64,000 nucleotides of DNA. Source: Leptidea sinapis (lineage: Eukaryota > Arthropoda > Insecta > Lepidoptera > Pieridae). The stretch lies in the NCBI RefSeq assembly GCF_905404315.1, contig NC_066310.1, forward strand, positions 7,688,001-7,752,000. Direction: 5' to 3'. Under the pieces are notes generated by a model that did no database searches, was not told where the DNA came from, and saw nothing but the letters and a program-made list of their open reading frames with translations. Both the position numbers and the translations under genes were made by a program. Below, piece after piece: positions 23,503 through 36,286 of the stretch (positions are counted from its first letter, which is position 1; every line of letters starts with the position of its first letter).

Positions 23503-23760
23503 AGAGGAGGAAAATACTATTACGTATTTGGGCCCCGAAACGGGGCCCAATATGTCGGACTCGAGTGTCACCCCATACCGACTAAAAGGCTCCTCTATGC
23601 TGTTAGCCCTGAAGGCTTTTACAGCGACATAGGACGTGGGCCGTGGAGGCCGCAAAGACTACGCAAGAACAGTCGCAGGGCCTGTCCTAAGGAGACTCCA
23701 ATTTCGGACCGGCTGTGTGCTTTTGGGAAGGAGAGAGAATGAAAATGAAGATGAAAGATG
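23503..23760 (+). repeat. GC-rich dispersed repeat with hairpin, copy 1
   Basis: Shares an ordered block with the reverse complement of 59830-60048: GGAGGAAAATAC, TACGTATT, GGCCCCGAAACGGGG, GACTAAAA, CCTCCTCTATGCTG and TAGCCCTGAAGGC. It contains the perfect hairpin GGGCCCCGAAACGGGGCCC (23530-23548). No convincing protein match was seen. Confidence 0.6.
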
Positions 23761-23794
23761 AGAAAGGCACACTCGCCAGCAAGTGTGGTGGTGT

Positions 23795-24240
23795 TTTGTG
23801 TAATGTATGTAAGTGTGTATGTATGTGTTTATGAATGTATGTTTGTATGTATGTAAGTAGTGTAAATATTTGTGTGCATGTATGTTTGTGTTTGTGTCTG
23901 TTTATGGAGTGTGTTTGTGATTGTGTAAGTGGTGTATGTCAGTCCGTGTGTGAGTGTGAGTGGAGTGAAAGGATTACAGGACGAGGACTAACGTCTCGTC
24001 GGGTATCAAGAGAATGTGTGGTAAATCTAGATTGCGGCCATCGTCAGAGTGACGAGTGCCAGTGGTTTGCGGCGGTTGACCGCGCCTACGCCTGCGAAAG
24101 CGGTGTGTGCGCGTCTGTGTCGATGTTTGTGTGTGTGTTGCGTTCGCGATGGTGATGTCGTCATCAGTGTCTACCGTGACGTGCCCGGGACGTCTTAGTG
24201 GGTTGAGACTATTGTGAAGCGGTCTAGTGTGACATTAGGA
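23795..24240. repeat. TG-rich low-complexity tract
   Basis: A run of TGTATG/TGTG-type sequence to about 23960, then a moderately GC-rich stretch without a recognisable frame. It may be part of the preceding repeat. Confidence 0.5.
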
Positions 24241-24949
24241 TGTGCTAATCACTATGGATACGTCATATTGATGAAAAATAAGAGTTGCCGCTTCTTTTTA
24301 GAAGTTTGTTTAATAGATACTGATTAATATTAACTAGTAAAAACCAAATTATGGCCTTCTCTAACTCTAGACATAAAAAAGCATTACATTTCTTACACAG
24401 GACTAAAAGTGCGTCTTTATTTTTAACTATAGCAAGATTTGAGCAAATGGCACTGAATGAAGATTGTCAGGCAAGTCTCAACCAATCCGTTATTTTGTTT
24501 GTATCGTCAATTGTGTTTATTTGTATTACCTTCAAGGGAAGTTAAATTAAAAATAATTATAAAATAAAGAGTAATCTATACTAAAATGCGTTTATTTTTC
24601 ACCACATGATATACAAAAAATATTCGTTCATAATAAAATACAATAAGGTTGACATTTGACATTGACACCTGACAGTTACTAATTCAATGACAAGACATTA
24701 TCTATGTTTGTGATTTTAAGTTTTATCAGAGAAAGAAGTTAACAATAGTTCAACTTTTATTTTATTAATTTTATTCTACTAATTATTTAAGTAAATTAGA
24801 GTAAAATTAGTAATTAAATAATCGAAAACAAAACCATAATTTATAAAATGTTTACCGCTATTAAAACATAAATAATGGCTTGATTTCATCTAAACACTAA
24901 TTTGTAAACGCAAATCGCTGAAAAGATATACCGCAACTTAAACATCAAA

Positions 24950-25594
24950 ATGTTGTCATCTCTTGTAAAGGATCATCAAGCTAAGCAGGCTTCCAAAAGA
25001 ATTATTCAAGGTATTCTTATTAACTTATTATTGTCTTTATTTATTCTTGTGTTGGAAAATATTGTACATATATTAAATTCATATATTTACAGAACAAAAA
25101 AGAAAAGAATGTATAGCTGCAGCGAACGACCTAACGCAAGCTCTCGTAGATCATTTAAATGTGGGGTATGTCTAATTATTTTCGAAAATGTGTTGTATCT
25201 CCATAAAATACATGTAATGATTAGGTGACAAATATAAAAGCATACATATATCCTTAAAATAAATATACCATAATATTCAATTTATTCTTATACATACAAT
25301 TTAGATGTTTTTTTATATATTCACAGTGTTGCTCAGGCATATCTTAATCAAAAGAAGTTGGACGCAGAGGCAAAACTTCTACACCAAGGTGCAATAAATT
25401 TTGCTAAACAAACACAGCAGTGGCTAGCTCTAGTTGAGAACTTTAGTAGTGCTCTGAAAGAAATTGGTGATGTAGAAAATTGGGCTAGAAGTATTGAAAA
25501 TGATATGCAAATCATAACAAACACATTAGAACGAGCATATGAAACAACCAGAGATCAACCCACCAATGTGCAGTCAATATCAAATTATAAATAA
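24950..25594 (+). CDS. BLOC1S1: BLOC-1 complex subunit 1, 3 exons
   Basis: Exons 24950-25010, 25093-25165 and 25327-25594 give 402 nt, i.e. 133 aa, with GT..AG introns and matching phases. The protein matches animal BLOC1S1 along its whole length: MLSSLVKDHQAKQ at the start, LVDHLNVGVAQAYLNQ across the exon 2/3 junction, then FAKQTQQW and ALKEIGDVENWARSIE. BLOC1S1 is a small helical subunit of BLOC-1, and also of BORC, acting in biogenesis and positioning of lysosome-related organelles; in insects these include pigment granules. The gene is compact (645 bp), in contrast with its neighbours. AATAAA at 25990-25995, followed by an A-rich run, is a likely polyadenylation site. Confidence 0.95.
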
Positions 25595-26049
25595 ATGGAC
25601 AATCATTATGTGAACAGCTCCACAAAGTACTATAATAATACATTCCATAGTGATTTTATCGATTTGATATCATGTTTGAAATAAAATTAAATAAATGGAC
25701 ATGCAGGAATTCTTTCATACATTATACTGCACATGTATTTTATTTAGAGACTAAGAATTTCAACTCCACAATATTTTTTTTTCAATTGCAATTTTCTGGA
25801 AATCCTAGTAAAATGTGTTTCACTCTGCCTTTCAATAGATTGCTGGACATCTCGGGTACAAGAGCACAATCAAGCTGTGATGGCACATTTTGGACATGCC
25901 AGTTATTGATATTTGTGCTGTGTGTCTTTTAGTTTTAAGTCTCCTTGTTGATATTTTTACATTTATGCATAAATATTGTTGGTTTGTTGAATAAAGTAAA
26001 AAAAAAAAACATTACATTTATGATTAATATGATTTAATAACATTTCTTC
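25595..26049 (+). other. BLOC1S1 3' UTR and intergenic gap
   Basis: AT-rich sequence to the AATAAA at 25990. The next 55 bp separate it from the end of the minus-strand coding-like segment. Confidence 0.5.
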
Positions 26050-26530
26050 TACAATGTCAAACATTTGCGGCCACATACATCTGTTAACCTGAGTAAAGGG
26101 TTGAATATATCATTCAACTCATTTGATGAATGATTGAATTTGTAATAAAGGGCTCCATCTAAAAACTTTGGATGCTTTGCACATACTGTTACATCCACTG
26201 TAAACTTCTTTTTTTTTAATTTGAAATTGTTATTTTTGTACAGTTGGTTTTAAAAATACAGCCTTTCTAAGATATAATCAACAGATTTTAAATATTTATC
26301 AAGCACTAGAAATAAAAACTATTTGTTACTTATGAAAGTATCATTATTGTCACTAACAAAAGCAATATTCAGTTTAATTCCTCTGGTGTTGGTGATCCTC
26401 CTCTTCCATAAAAAAATTTAGACCTTTTAAAATAAACAAAAGTTGCACAAAATCAAGTAAATTTTTCCTCTTCTCTAAAACTTCTTCTGCCGACTCTGCA
26501 TTGGCTCTGGCAAGCGGTCTGAGTCTGAGA
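26050..26530 (-). pseudogene. unrecognised coding-like segment, two exons, in-frame stop
   Basis: On the minus strand an open stretch (about 26520-26430) codes ..ANAESAEEVLEKRKNLLDF.. and reaches a GT donor. After an intron containing a LINE 3' scrap (26375-26420), an AG acceptor at about 26309 continues in phase with VLDKYLKSVDYILER. The frame then meets one TAA (about 26253) and stays open through FTVDVTVCAKHPKFLDGALY, ending LLRLTDVCGRKCLTL at a TAG near 26051. ATTAAA lies just beyond. The composition looks protein-coding and helical, but I do not recognise the family. It could be the 3' end of a real minus-strand gene convergent with BLOC1S1, or a decayed copy. Upstream exons were not found. 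Confidence 0.35.
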
Positions 26531-26639
26531 CTGGAAGGTTTGTGTTATAGGTATTATAATATATTGGTGTCTGGTAATCTTAGTATAATTTGATTTAATC
26601 TCTTTTTTTGCCTTTTGGAACCCTTTCATTATAAACTCC

Positions 26640-27360
26640 ACAAAACATAAACAGTTTCCGGTATGGAATGACAGTCTCGAAAACTATTTATATTAAAAAC
26701 TATATTGTAACCGTATCTCTGAATACCCAAATATTTAATATCTTAGTGTTATCCTTATTTCTTAACGTAGCTGTGAAATTTACTGACTATCTATTATTAA
26801 GTAAAAATTTGTACTCATGAAAATAATATTTTGTTGCCACGTCAAAATGTATTAATAAATTGTTCCTTCCAAGATAAATTGTTTGCGAACGGTGGGTTGT
26901 TGCGGTGACGGAATTTATTAGTTTATTTTTTCAATCAGCCGTATTTAAGTTTCTTTTTATAGCAAAGAGTACGAGAAGAAGATCCAATAATTCTAAAAAA
27001 TGTCAATCGTCATAGCCTACCCATAACAGAGACGTAACACATTACAAAACGACCTAAAGTAAGTATAATATATTATGACCCCGATGTGATGATCACTCTG
27101 CGCCCGTCACCCTAAGACTACACAATACCCGAATACCACCAGAAAATCAGACACACGTTATTATAAAAGTAGATTAAATAATCTTATTGAAACGGACAGG
27201 TCATAATCGGCCATGAGTGAGGATGCCGTTTGGCGATCGAAGAAGCAACTAAACCGTGTCAAACAAGTCAGGTCAAGAGACCGGTAGCGGAACTGTGTCG
27301 GCGGCAGCGATAATGTACTATCAACACTATGGACTCTATTGAGAGACGGTTTATACTATA
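26640..27360. other. non-coding stretch, nothing recognised
   Basis: No coding frame, inverted repeat or known repeat was identified. Confidence 0.3.
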
Positions 27361-27364
27361 CAGG

Positions 27365-27605
27365 AGCTCGTTAAAAGGCATTTATTTTCTCAAAATTGAT
27401 TCCTTTAGATCCTTTTTGATGTCATTTCTAATAACTACTAGATACTACTACCGCTTCGGAAACAAATGGCGCTCTGAGAGAGAAGAAGCGGCGCAAGAAA
27501 CTCTCCCAGCATTCTTTTTTTGCGCTCTTTTCAATAAAAATATACAATATTGTTCAGTCATTTCTATCGCTATAAAATAATCACAATCTAGTCCCAGGCT
27601 GTCCG
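27365..27605 (-). repeat. LINE-like 3'-end repeat, copy 2
   Basis: Second copy of the 17035-17265 sequence, about 10 kb away, with small indels. It ends at the same GTCCCAGGCTGTCCGATCA block. Confidence 0.65.
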
Positions 27606-28009
27606 ATCATTTAGATATTCAGTAGTGGAGTAATAGGATTTTCGACAGAGCCATTTTTTTTTCATAAATAACTTTCTCTCTTCCTATCTCGTGGAGAGAA
27701 CTCCTAAACGAACGGTAGAAGGTGGTCACAAATACACGGGTGTACTTAACCACTTGTGCAACTTATTTTCTAAACACACAAATTTACAAAACAAATTAAA
27801 GAGAAATTTTATGGGATCTTCACACCGTGCTCAGTTCACCTTTGTTTGTTATCCTCTCCAACCCTGTTCTTTATAAAGGAAGTTATATAATTATTCAATC
27901 TGCTGCTTTGGTAATATCGTAAAAAATAAGTAACGGATCGCATCTACAGCTGTATACTATGACGGTAATACACAAATAATTGATGTTAAAACAGCAAATT
28001 TACTAATTT

Positions 28010-28935
28010 CTCCTTTACACGAAAGTGTTCTTACAATTAATATTAAAAACTAAATACTCGACGATCCCTTTCAGCTTTTGAGTTAGATCCTCGTTTAAGT
28101 GTTCTGTGGTTAGACCCTTCGAACGGACAACTATACTTGCATCCGGTACATTCTCCCGCCTCGCATAGACATTCAGGAGTCGCCCGTCACCGCCTCTGGT
28201 GAACACATCGACTGTTTGATGTCACTAGCACTATTACACACTCACTATACTGTTTACTTTCAAGTATCCATATTGTGGTACGTATTCTATCCTCACGGGT
28301 CGACGAGTCACTGTACAGGAATTCGGTGCTGTGAAACTAACGGTGATCCTGATCTAAGTCTCGCGAAACCTCTATCATAGCGTCATGGGCTACATATTTC
28401 GTATTTATCCACCGCCATGCATATATTGTGCTTTTCTCTTCTACTGTAGTTATTTTGTCTTTCGCGAATGGTTTATTCAGTCTTGTGTCTGTCTTTCTTC
28501 ACGTGAGATCTGTACGCCTGTCGCTTCAGGAGGTTTTCGACTTCACTATCGAGGTGGCCATGCAGCTAGTGTTCGCAACAGATTGCAACTTAAGACGAGA
28601 TATCTGTGTAAACTTAAGCTACACTTTTGCGTTCCCTGTACTTTTCCCAATAAGAATATTGGTCCTGCCGGTGTCGTCTCGGGAGTACTGCGATGCGGCG
28701 TACGTTGTTTTCGTAGTGACTACGAAGACGTGAACTTGTATCTGTAATCTTGCCACTGTTTCCTGATGTCACCACCTAGCTGTTCACGCCAATCTGTATC
28801 GCACCTCGACAGCTCTTGTAAGATGCGTCTGTCTGGAACAGCCCAACCCAATGCTGCGTGTGATGCAACGGGCTGCTCGAGCCGTCTCTTTCGCATCGTC
28901 GTAGCTGTAAGAAGGTAACAAGGTGAAGGTGCCAA
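28010..28935 (-). mobile_element. BEL/Pao-like LTR retrotransposon pol fragment
   Basis: Minus-strand translation: RRILQELSRCDTDWREQLGG followed by DIRKQWQDY (28850-28740), which resembles the LQELW..W D..L...W region after BEL/Pao RT. It continues with HVFVVTTKTTYAASQYSRDD and ILIGKSTGNAKV, resembling the RNase H-like HVFVDAS.. and AKV blocks. A further open stretch (28206-28015) starts FTRGGDGRLLNVYARRENVP, resembling the pol C-terminus. Frameshifts are present and no LTRs were seen. Assignment rests on motif resemblance only. Confidence 0.5.
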
Positions 28936-28939
28936 CTGC

Positions 28940-29885
28940 TTTGTCCTATTAGAACCCGTTTTTTTAATGCAAAGAAATATATATTTTTAGTATCAAACTA
29001 AGTCTAAAACTGAATAAAGCAAAATGTTAAAACGTTCTCTCAATATAATGTGTAGGTTAGAATCTTACTATTTATCGACCATAAATTAATGCATTCCTTA
29101 TATTATAAAGTGGTATACGGCACTTCATATTAGAGCAATTTGAGTGGTAGGAAACCAAAGTACGTTGTTGTAGAAAAAAACGACGTCATTATTTTTTATG
29201 AAAAACTGGTTGTTTTTTTATTTCTTCAGAATTCTATGGATTGGGGTTTGTTTCCAAAAATATTACACTCCTACATTTCAGCCAGTTTATTTAAAAAAAC
29301 CTAAGTACTTATATCCTTATAATATGAAACGTAATGAATGAGAATTTGGGAAGTAACTATTCAAATCTTATTTTGAATAAAAATATTTGTGTTTGTCTTT
29401 CTCTAACCCATCTCTATTACGAAATGCCATATGTGTTCATAGCTTTCCACGAAGATTTTCCACTACTAAATACAAGTTTTATGAAATAATGACAGACGCA
29501 AAAACATATAAAAAATTAATTCCTATAAAAAGGACTAGTTTTAAAGCCTTTTGATTTTAGATTTTATAGTGAATACTACTCTTAAAAAACGTTCACGAAT
29601 ATGACGTTACACATTAGAAACACACGGTAAGATTCGTGAATAAAAATACTGCTAGACATAAGGAAAAAAAATATTTATAAGTACGTTTGACTTTTGAGAT
29701 TTGTCAAAGGAATAGTCTATCCACACCCCCAATTTAAAATAATATAGACAATTTGCATCGTTCACGTGTTCTTCTCATTTGAAAATATTTTAAAACTCCC
29801 GAGACAAAAGTGCTGACTACCTTCAAAATCACTTTGACAGAAAACAAAATAGCGTATCTTCCTATACGTTGGCTCATCAAATTTA
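28940..29885. other. non-coding; short LINE tail
   Basis: ATTTTGAATAAAAATATTTG at 29370-29390 matches the same tail at 33624-33645, a frequent retroelement 3' end. Nothing else was recognised. Confidence 0.4.
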
Positions 29886-29931
29886 GGCCCCCCAAAAAAA
29901 ATATTTTTTCTATTTTTGAATTTTCAATATC

Positions 29932-30212
29932 GCATATCGTTAGTTCGTAGTTTGTTCTTAATTGTTCGCTATAAATAATTGTTTGTTCTTTTGTTGTTTA
30001 TTTAAAAACAATTAATTAAAAATGGGGGGAAACGCCTACTATTTGGTTCTGGCACTCGCCGGCACGCTACGCACGGCTCGTGCGTTGTTTTAACTGTTCT
30101 AACATAACCTAACCTAACCAATTTTAATGAATTGCAAATTTAAAAAAAAAATCGAGAACAAACAAATGTTTATAGAGAACAGTCAAGAACAAATGGCGAA
30201 CTAACGATGTAT
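29932..30212. mobile_element. MITE with about 50-bp inverted repeats
   Basis: Left end ATCGTTAGTTCG..TTTGTTCTTAATTGTTCGCT; the right end is its inverted copy, finishing CGAACTAACGAT at 30197-30208. Similarity runs inward through AATTGTTTGTTC. The interior (30020-30130) is the reverse complement of part of the 7428-8219 element, with an extra GC-rich hairpin segment at about 30052-30087. The true outer ends may extend to GGCCCC (29887) and GGGGC (30241). Confidence 0.65.
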
Positions 30213-30775
30213 TAAAAAAAAATAAAAATAAAAAATCTGTGGGGCTAACTTTCTTGAGCTCTATACGTTAGCCGACATGGCTCAATTCTTATTAGACAGT
30301 CCCACCTCTACGTAGTATTTACTTAGTAAACGATATCTTGATCTCTGTGACAGCTGTCAGTAAAATCACGTCTATGAAGTTCTGAATTTCATAATACTGT
30401 TGTAATACAGTAGGTACTTGTAAATGTTGTACTTTATGGGCATGTCGGCTTAATAAGTGATGGGCGATGAATTATTGTGATCACGGACTATAAACTATCG
30501 ATATTTTAAGTAATACTTAATTTTAAATGAATGAATGTTTTAATTTAATTGTACATATTAATATCATAACATTATTTTTATTTGTACATACTTGATTTAA
30601 AGTTATAGTAAGTAAATAAAATCCAATTTCTTATCTACTCATGTAACATTCCATCTGTCAACGGCCCGTCCTTGAGTTTCGGGAGAAGACACGCCGCGTA
30701 TGGCTCAAAGGTCGTGATACCAGGCCTTAAAATATTGGTTTTTTCCTTTATTAAAGTGACAAAAGCAAAATTATT

Positions 30776-31144
30776 ATGGAAAGAACCAACATTGCTCGTC
30801 AAAGATTAATTATCACTCATGCTGGGACGTCATCTGGCAAATTAAAAAATGACAAAATTATTAGATAATTTAAAGGAGCCCCATATCACTTGATTCAAAG
30901 GCACAAACCACAAACTTCGGCAAACAGAAAATTAGAAATAATAATTACATGGCTTCAAGAAAAAGGAATCTAGGCTAATCATGAAACTATGATCAAAAAT
31001 GAATTATTAAAAATTGTTGGTCTGTACAAACCTAGTACTCCATCGTATGTTTTAGATGATATAGCCCACGCAAAGGGTCACACCGTCATAAGGCTACCCC
31101 CGTACCACTGCCAGTGTAATGCAATCGAGCTTATCTACCTCTAA
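30776..31144 (+). pseudogene. Tc1/mariner-like DDE transposase pseudogene
   Basis: One reading frame of 123 codons with two in-frame stops. It runs RQRLIITHAGTSSGKLK, GAPYHLIQ, RKLEIIITWLQEKG, then PSYVLDDIAHAKGHTV and RLPPYHCQCNAIEL. The last part matches the LPPYHC..NPIELIW block (third catalytic acidic residue) of these transposases. The stretch with the first Asp is deleted between HAG and APYH. It lies about 500 bp upstream of pyridoxal kinase, same strand. Confidence 0.7.
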
Positions 31145-31649
31145 GTATTAAGTACCGTATAATTTATCATAGTAAAAATATGTTTTCTATCATCGTATAA
31201 CGTTAATAATTTCTATCGACAGTTTTTTATATCCTGGCAGCCCTAGGAATGTCAGTTTGACATATGTTGCAGAGATATGTTTTCTAAAGTGTAGTATTTA
31301 CATCATACTTGCTCTATGATTTACATCCTCTTTGAGTGACGGATAAAGAATAATCAAGAGAATTGGAGATTGGACGTAAGGTGATCTCAAAGAGAATTTA
31401 AACACTACGTTGAATGTAGTGGTCAGTGTAGGTAATAAAGTATCTTTGGAGTTTAGAGTGAATAGTCGGAAGTATTTTTTATTACTAATAAGTTTAGCTA
31501 ATAATTAATTATTTTAAATTTACTATTTACCTTTTAATTTTAGTATCGTCTAGGTTACACGTCGAAGCAAATATATACTTTCATAGTAAATTGTTTACAA
31601 TTTTTAGTTCAAATTTTGATAAAAAAAATATTTAAAACAACGAAGGATA
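31145..31649 (+). promoter_or_regulatory. pyridoxal kinase upstream region
   Basis: AT-rich 5' flank between a transposase pseudogene and the pyridoxal kinase start codon. The promoter and 5' UTR should lie here, but no specific element was identified. Confidence 0.35.
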
Positions 31650-34600
31650 ATGTTTCAATCAACTCCAAGAGTGCTATCTATTCAGAGTCACGTTGTTCAT
31701 GGGTACGTGGGAAATAAAAGCGCTGTTTTTCCTCTTCAAGTAAGTACCTATTTTATTTATATTAAATAAAATTATAGACACTAAGAAAATATTTTTTTAG
31801 GTTTTAGGTCTTGAAGTAGATGCTATAAATACAGTGCAATTCTCAACACATACTGCATATAAACATATCAAGGGAACTGTCTTAGACAATAATGATTTGG
31901 AAGAAATAATTAGTGGTCTTATTTTAAATGATGTTGATTATTACACACACTTCCTAACTGGGTACTCAAGATCCCCAGATTCACTTAAGCAAATCGCTCA
32001 GGTTATCAAGAAGTTGAAAGAAAAGAGTCCAAACTTGGTTTATGGTAAGTTGTTATACCATCTTATGTTAAATAATTATTATAATACTAGCTGACATTGA
32101 AATTATTTTTAGAGTAAAACCGTTTCTTGAACATTACTTTATTTTTAAATAAAATATTTTTTCTAAAATAAACATAGCCCAAGTTACTCCTTATTATATC
32201 AGCTATCTGCCAAAAAAACAAAAATTGTAAAAAAGGTTGTTTTGGTCTATTTACCATATATATATTCATATGCATGTAGTAAAAAATGGTTATTTCAATG
32301 TTACAAACAGACACTTCAATTTTATTTGTATGTAATGTAACAGATATAAGTATATATATATATAAATACAGCTATTAGCACACACAATTTCGTCCACATT
32401 TACCAGTGTAACTCTATTTAGTTAACCACCAACAACAACTATTAGTCACTAACATGACTATGTTTGTTGGAGCAGTAATTTCCCCTTTATAGGTAGTATA
32501 GTAGTATAGGTAGTTTTTTTGACTTTCAATAACTACTGAAACGTCCGGGCAACTAGAGCGGCTTTTTTCTTTAGACAGTCAAACGTCCAGGCAACCAGAG
32601 TGGCCCAGTCGACTTGCGTATTTATTTTGTGTTATAATCTGTAGTATGAGTGAATTAGCTTGTCAAATACGATTTTTAAGACTCTATGGTAAGTAATTGT
32701 AATAGGCTTATCTTTAAATATCAAGTATCCGAGCAAAAATTAAAAGAAATAATTTATTGAAAATTGCTTTGCGGGGGGAATTGTCATTTGTTTATTTTTG
32801 TAGTGTCAAGTGTTTTGTTATTGTTTTGTTTATCATGTAAGTGTAATATTTTAATTACGTATTATATTTGTTTTATATATGAAATTAATCCTCATGATAT
32901 CTAGTTTCCGATTTTATCTACAAATTACATATAAAATTCTTCTTACGACATTAAATCGACAAGTTTTAACAGTATGATCGATACTACTTTATCGATTTGG
33001 TTTAAATATCAAATTTTTATTGTTATCCAATTAATTAACAGTAAATCATTGCTTGTAATAGGGACAAAATATCATTAATATAATGTTTATAATATTCAAC
33101 AATCTGGATGCATTGAGACAACCAAGTATTTCACGTTTTACTTGTGCATTCCGCAGATAAATTGTAGGTATATACTAAGAATGGGTGCTTTATTTTAGTT
33201 TAATGCAACAATCCCGTAAGTCGAAGTAATGACATATTAATATCAAAAAATAGGTTATATAGTCTATTTCAATAATAATCAAGTTTTATTAATGTGTGCG
33301 CTAATATTTTACATAAAAACTTAATATAATGAAAATGTTATCACATTTATATCTATAATCTCGAGCTTTAACCTTTTATTTATATATAACTTGGGTTCAA
33401 AAACATAATTTATGATTTTACACGTAGATTTTCTATACTTTTAACTACGTGAATGTATTTTTTATATAGCCATAGGTGGAGTCGTTATGTAATTATATCG
33501 CTTTTAATAATGATGAATCTCGCGCTCGCCGTCGGATAATCTTAATCGCGTCATCGGACGTTTCGCTACCTGCCAGCTGTCATTAATCGGACGTTGCAAT
33601 AGATAAGTGATATCACATCCTATTTTGAATAAAAATATTTGAATTTGGGCTAATGTTCTTGAGTTTTAGGTTTATGCACATTGTTATTTAACTATATAGA
33701 TATACATACATAATAAAACAATAACCACCTAATAAATATTTAAAGATATAAAAAATTATAATTATGTGGAAATGTTTTAAATTTTCTTGAAAGAAATGTA
33801 TGATATCTATTGTTATCCATAGTGTTTAAACTAGATAATAATGTCGTAATGTAGTAAGATGTCTTCAATAAGCATATTATTATTGATATCCATTATCTAG
33901 GTCAACTAAACCTAATTTGCTACAATGAAATATATCATAACACTTATGCATTCTGAGACACTATTTTAAATATCATATGATTTATAAATAGTTGCTAGTC
34001 TAACACACCAGACGGCCTAACAGATAAGCTCTGGAATAGGGTAACAAAGGATTATCCACTCTGTGAGGCACCATGTGATAAGATACCTAAAACAAATACC
34101 TTCCATAAAAACTATCACATACAGCTATATGAGAAAGATGCTGACCAGTCAGGTGTAAACAAATTAAGAATTTACACAGACGGCTCGAAAATGGCTACTG
34201 GAACTGGTGCCGGCATATTCTCACAGGAACTAAACATACACATTTCCATACCCTTGGGCACACACAGCTCCATCTTCCAATGTAAATGTGTAGCCATCAA
34301 GGAAGCCGCCAGCGCTATATTAAGAAGAAAGGTACATGGCCACAACATCAGATTTCTTTCTGACAGTATGGCGGTACTAACAGCGCTGAAGGGCACCACA
34401 CACAACTCAGCACTAATACACGAATGTCACCAAACCCTGGAGCAAGTTGCCTCTTATAACCAGGTAACTCTGCAATGATCAAGGGACATAGTGGTTCGTT
34501 GGGTAATGATGCCGCGGATGAGCTTGCAAGGCGGGCATCGGCAAATATAGTGTCTGGTCCATTGCCACTTCTGCCACTGCCCTTCAGCCAAATGCGCTCA

Positions 34601-36250
34601 TGGATACGCTCTCTCACCAACGACCTACACAACACCCGATGGATGAATGTCTCAAGCTGTAGACAGTCGAAGGTGGCGATACCTGCACTATCGCCCAAAC
34701 TGACACGTAGACTTATGAGCCTCAACAGACATGACATCCGTATAATGGTGGGCACCCTAACGGGTCACACATCACTAAACAAACACCTTTTCACAATCGG
34801 CGTAACGGACAGTCCTAAGTGCAGAGGTTGTCTGACCGAAGACGAAACGGTCGCTCACGTAATCCTGGAATGTGCGGGGGAGGCCAACCAACGGGCAAAA
34901 ACCTTAACCAATATGAGGTCGCTCCAAGAAGTCTGTGAACACCCCAGGAATGTTCTGAACTTCTGGAAGGAGCTGGGCTGGTTGGAGTAACCGGCCATTA
35001 CTGCACGCAAAATGGACCAAAATGGTTTAATTGCGGAAACAGGAGCCCCTACACCATACCATACCATACCATAGTCTAACACACCAGTGGGAGGCTCCTT
35101 TGCACAGGAAGCCAGCTAGATTATGGGAACCACAACAGCGCCTATTTCTACCGTGACACAGTAATGTATAAACATTAAGTACTGTATTTCGGTCTGAAGG
35201 GTGCCATAGCCATTGAAATTACTGGACAAATGAGACTTAACATCTTATGTCTCAAGGTGACTAGCGTAATTGTAGTGCCGCTCAGAATTTTTGGGTTTTT
35301 CAAGAATCCTGAGCGTCACTGCATTGTAAAGGGTAGGGCATATCAATTACCATCAGCTGAACATCCTGCTTGCTCATCCCTTATTTTCATAAAAAAAAAC
35401 ACTAATAGTTTGAAAATATTTAAGTTATTTAAGACCAAGAGTGTCTTTGGGACACTCAAACACTAAGTTTTAATTTAATATAGATGACATAAGACCATTA
35501 TATTGAATTAATAATATCTATATATATAAAAATGAATTGCTGTTCGTTAGTTTCGCTAAAACTCGAGAACGGTTGGACCGATTTGGCTAATTTTGGTCTT
35601 GAATTATTTGTGGAAGTCCAGAGAAGGTTTAGAAGGTGAAAAAAAAATTATGAAAATGTTTGGAATTAAATAAAAACAACAATTTTGTTTTTCTTTGATG
35701 TGTCATTCAGAAATCAAATTGAAAGAATAGTTTAAAATGAATAACTCATTAGAATCGTTGTATTTTTTTAACTTTCTCAGGAGGTAAAAACAAACTTAAT
35801 TTTAGCTACCTATAGTTGGTAGATTAACTACAGTTGTTAACTGTGATGGCAATACAAAGTTTGCTGGGTCATCTGGTATCTGAATAAATTTAGTTTTATA
35901 TGTTATACATTAACTAATTAAACCTGGTTACACTTTACTGTGTCCTCTCATAGTGAGAGACTCATGTCCATATGACAATCCAAACATGCTTCAATATGAA
36001 TACAGTCTTGTATAAAAGTTTCACAACAATTGGTGCAGACCTTTAGGATATTTACAATTTACCTTTCTCCTTATAAATTACAAAGATATATTAATAGTAG
36101 GTATGTAATTTGTCATGGTTGACTAATTTACATTTCTTATCAAAGCATCCGATAATGGTATACAATTAATGTAAATAAATATTGAATGAGATTATGCATG
36201 AACTATGCACACACATTTATTTATTGACCTTGTCATTCGTGTTCATATAG

Positions 36251-36286
<36 letters not shown>

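Noticed and set aside
28385..28747. Hydrophobic open frames on plus strand, possible membrane protein
   Set aside because: The opposite strand shows BEL/Pao-like pol motifs, so these frames are complementary-strand artefacts.
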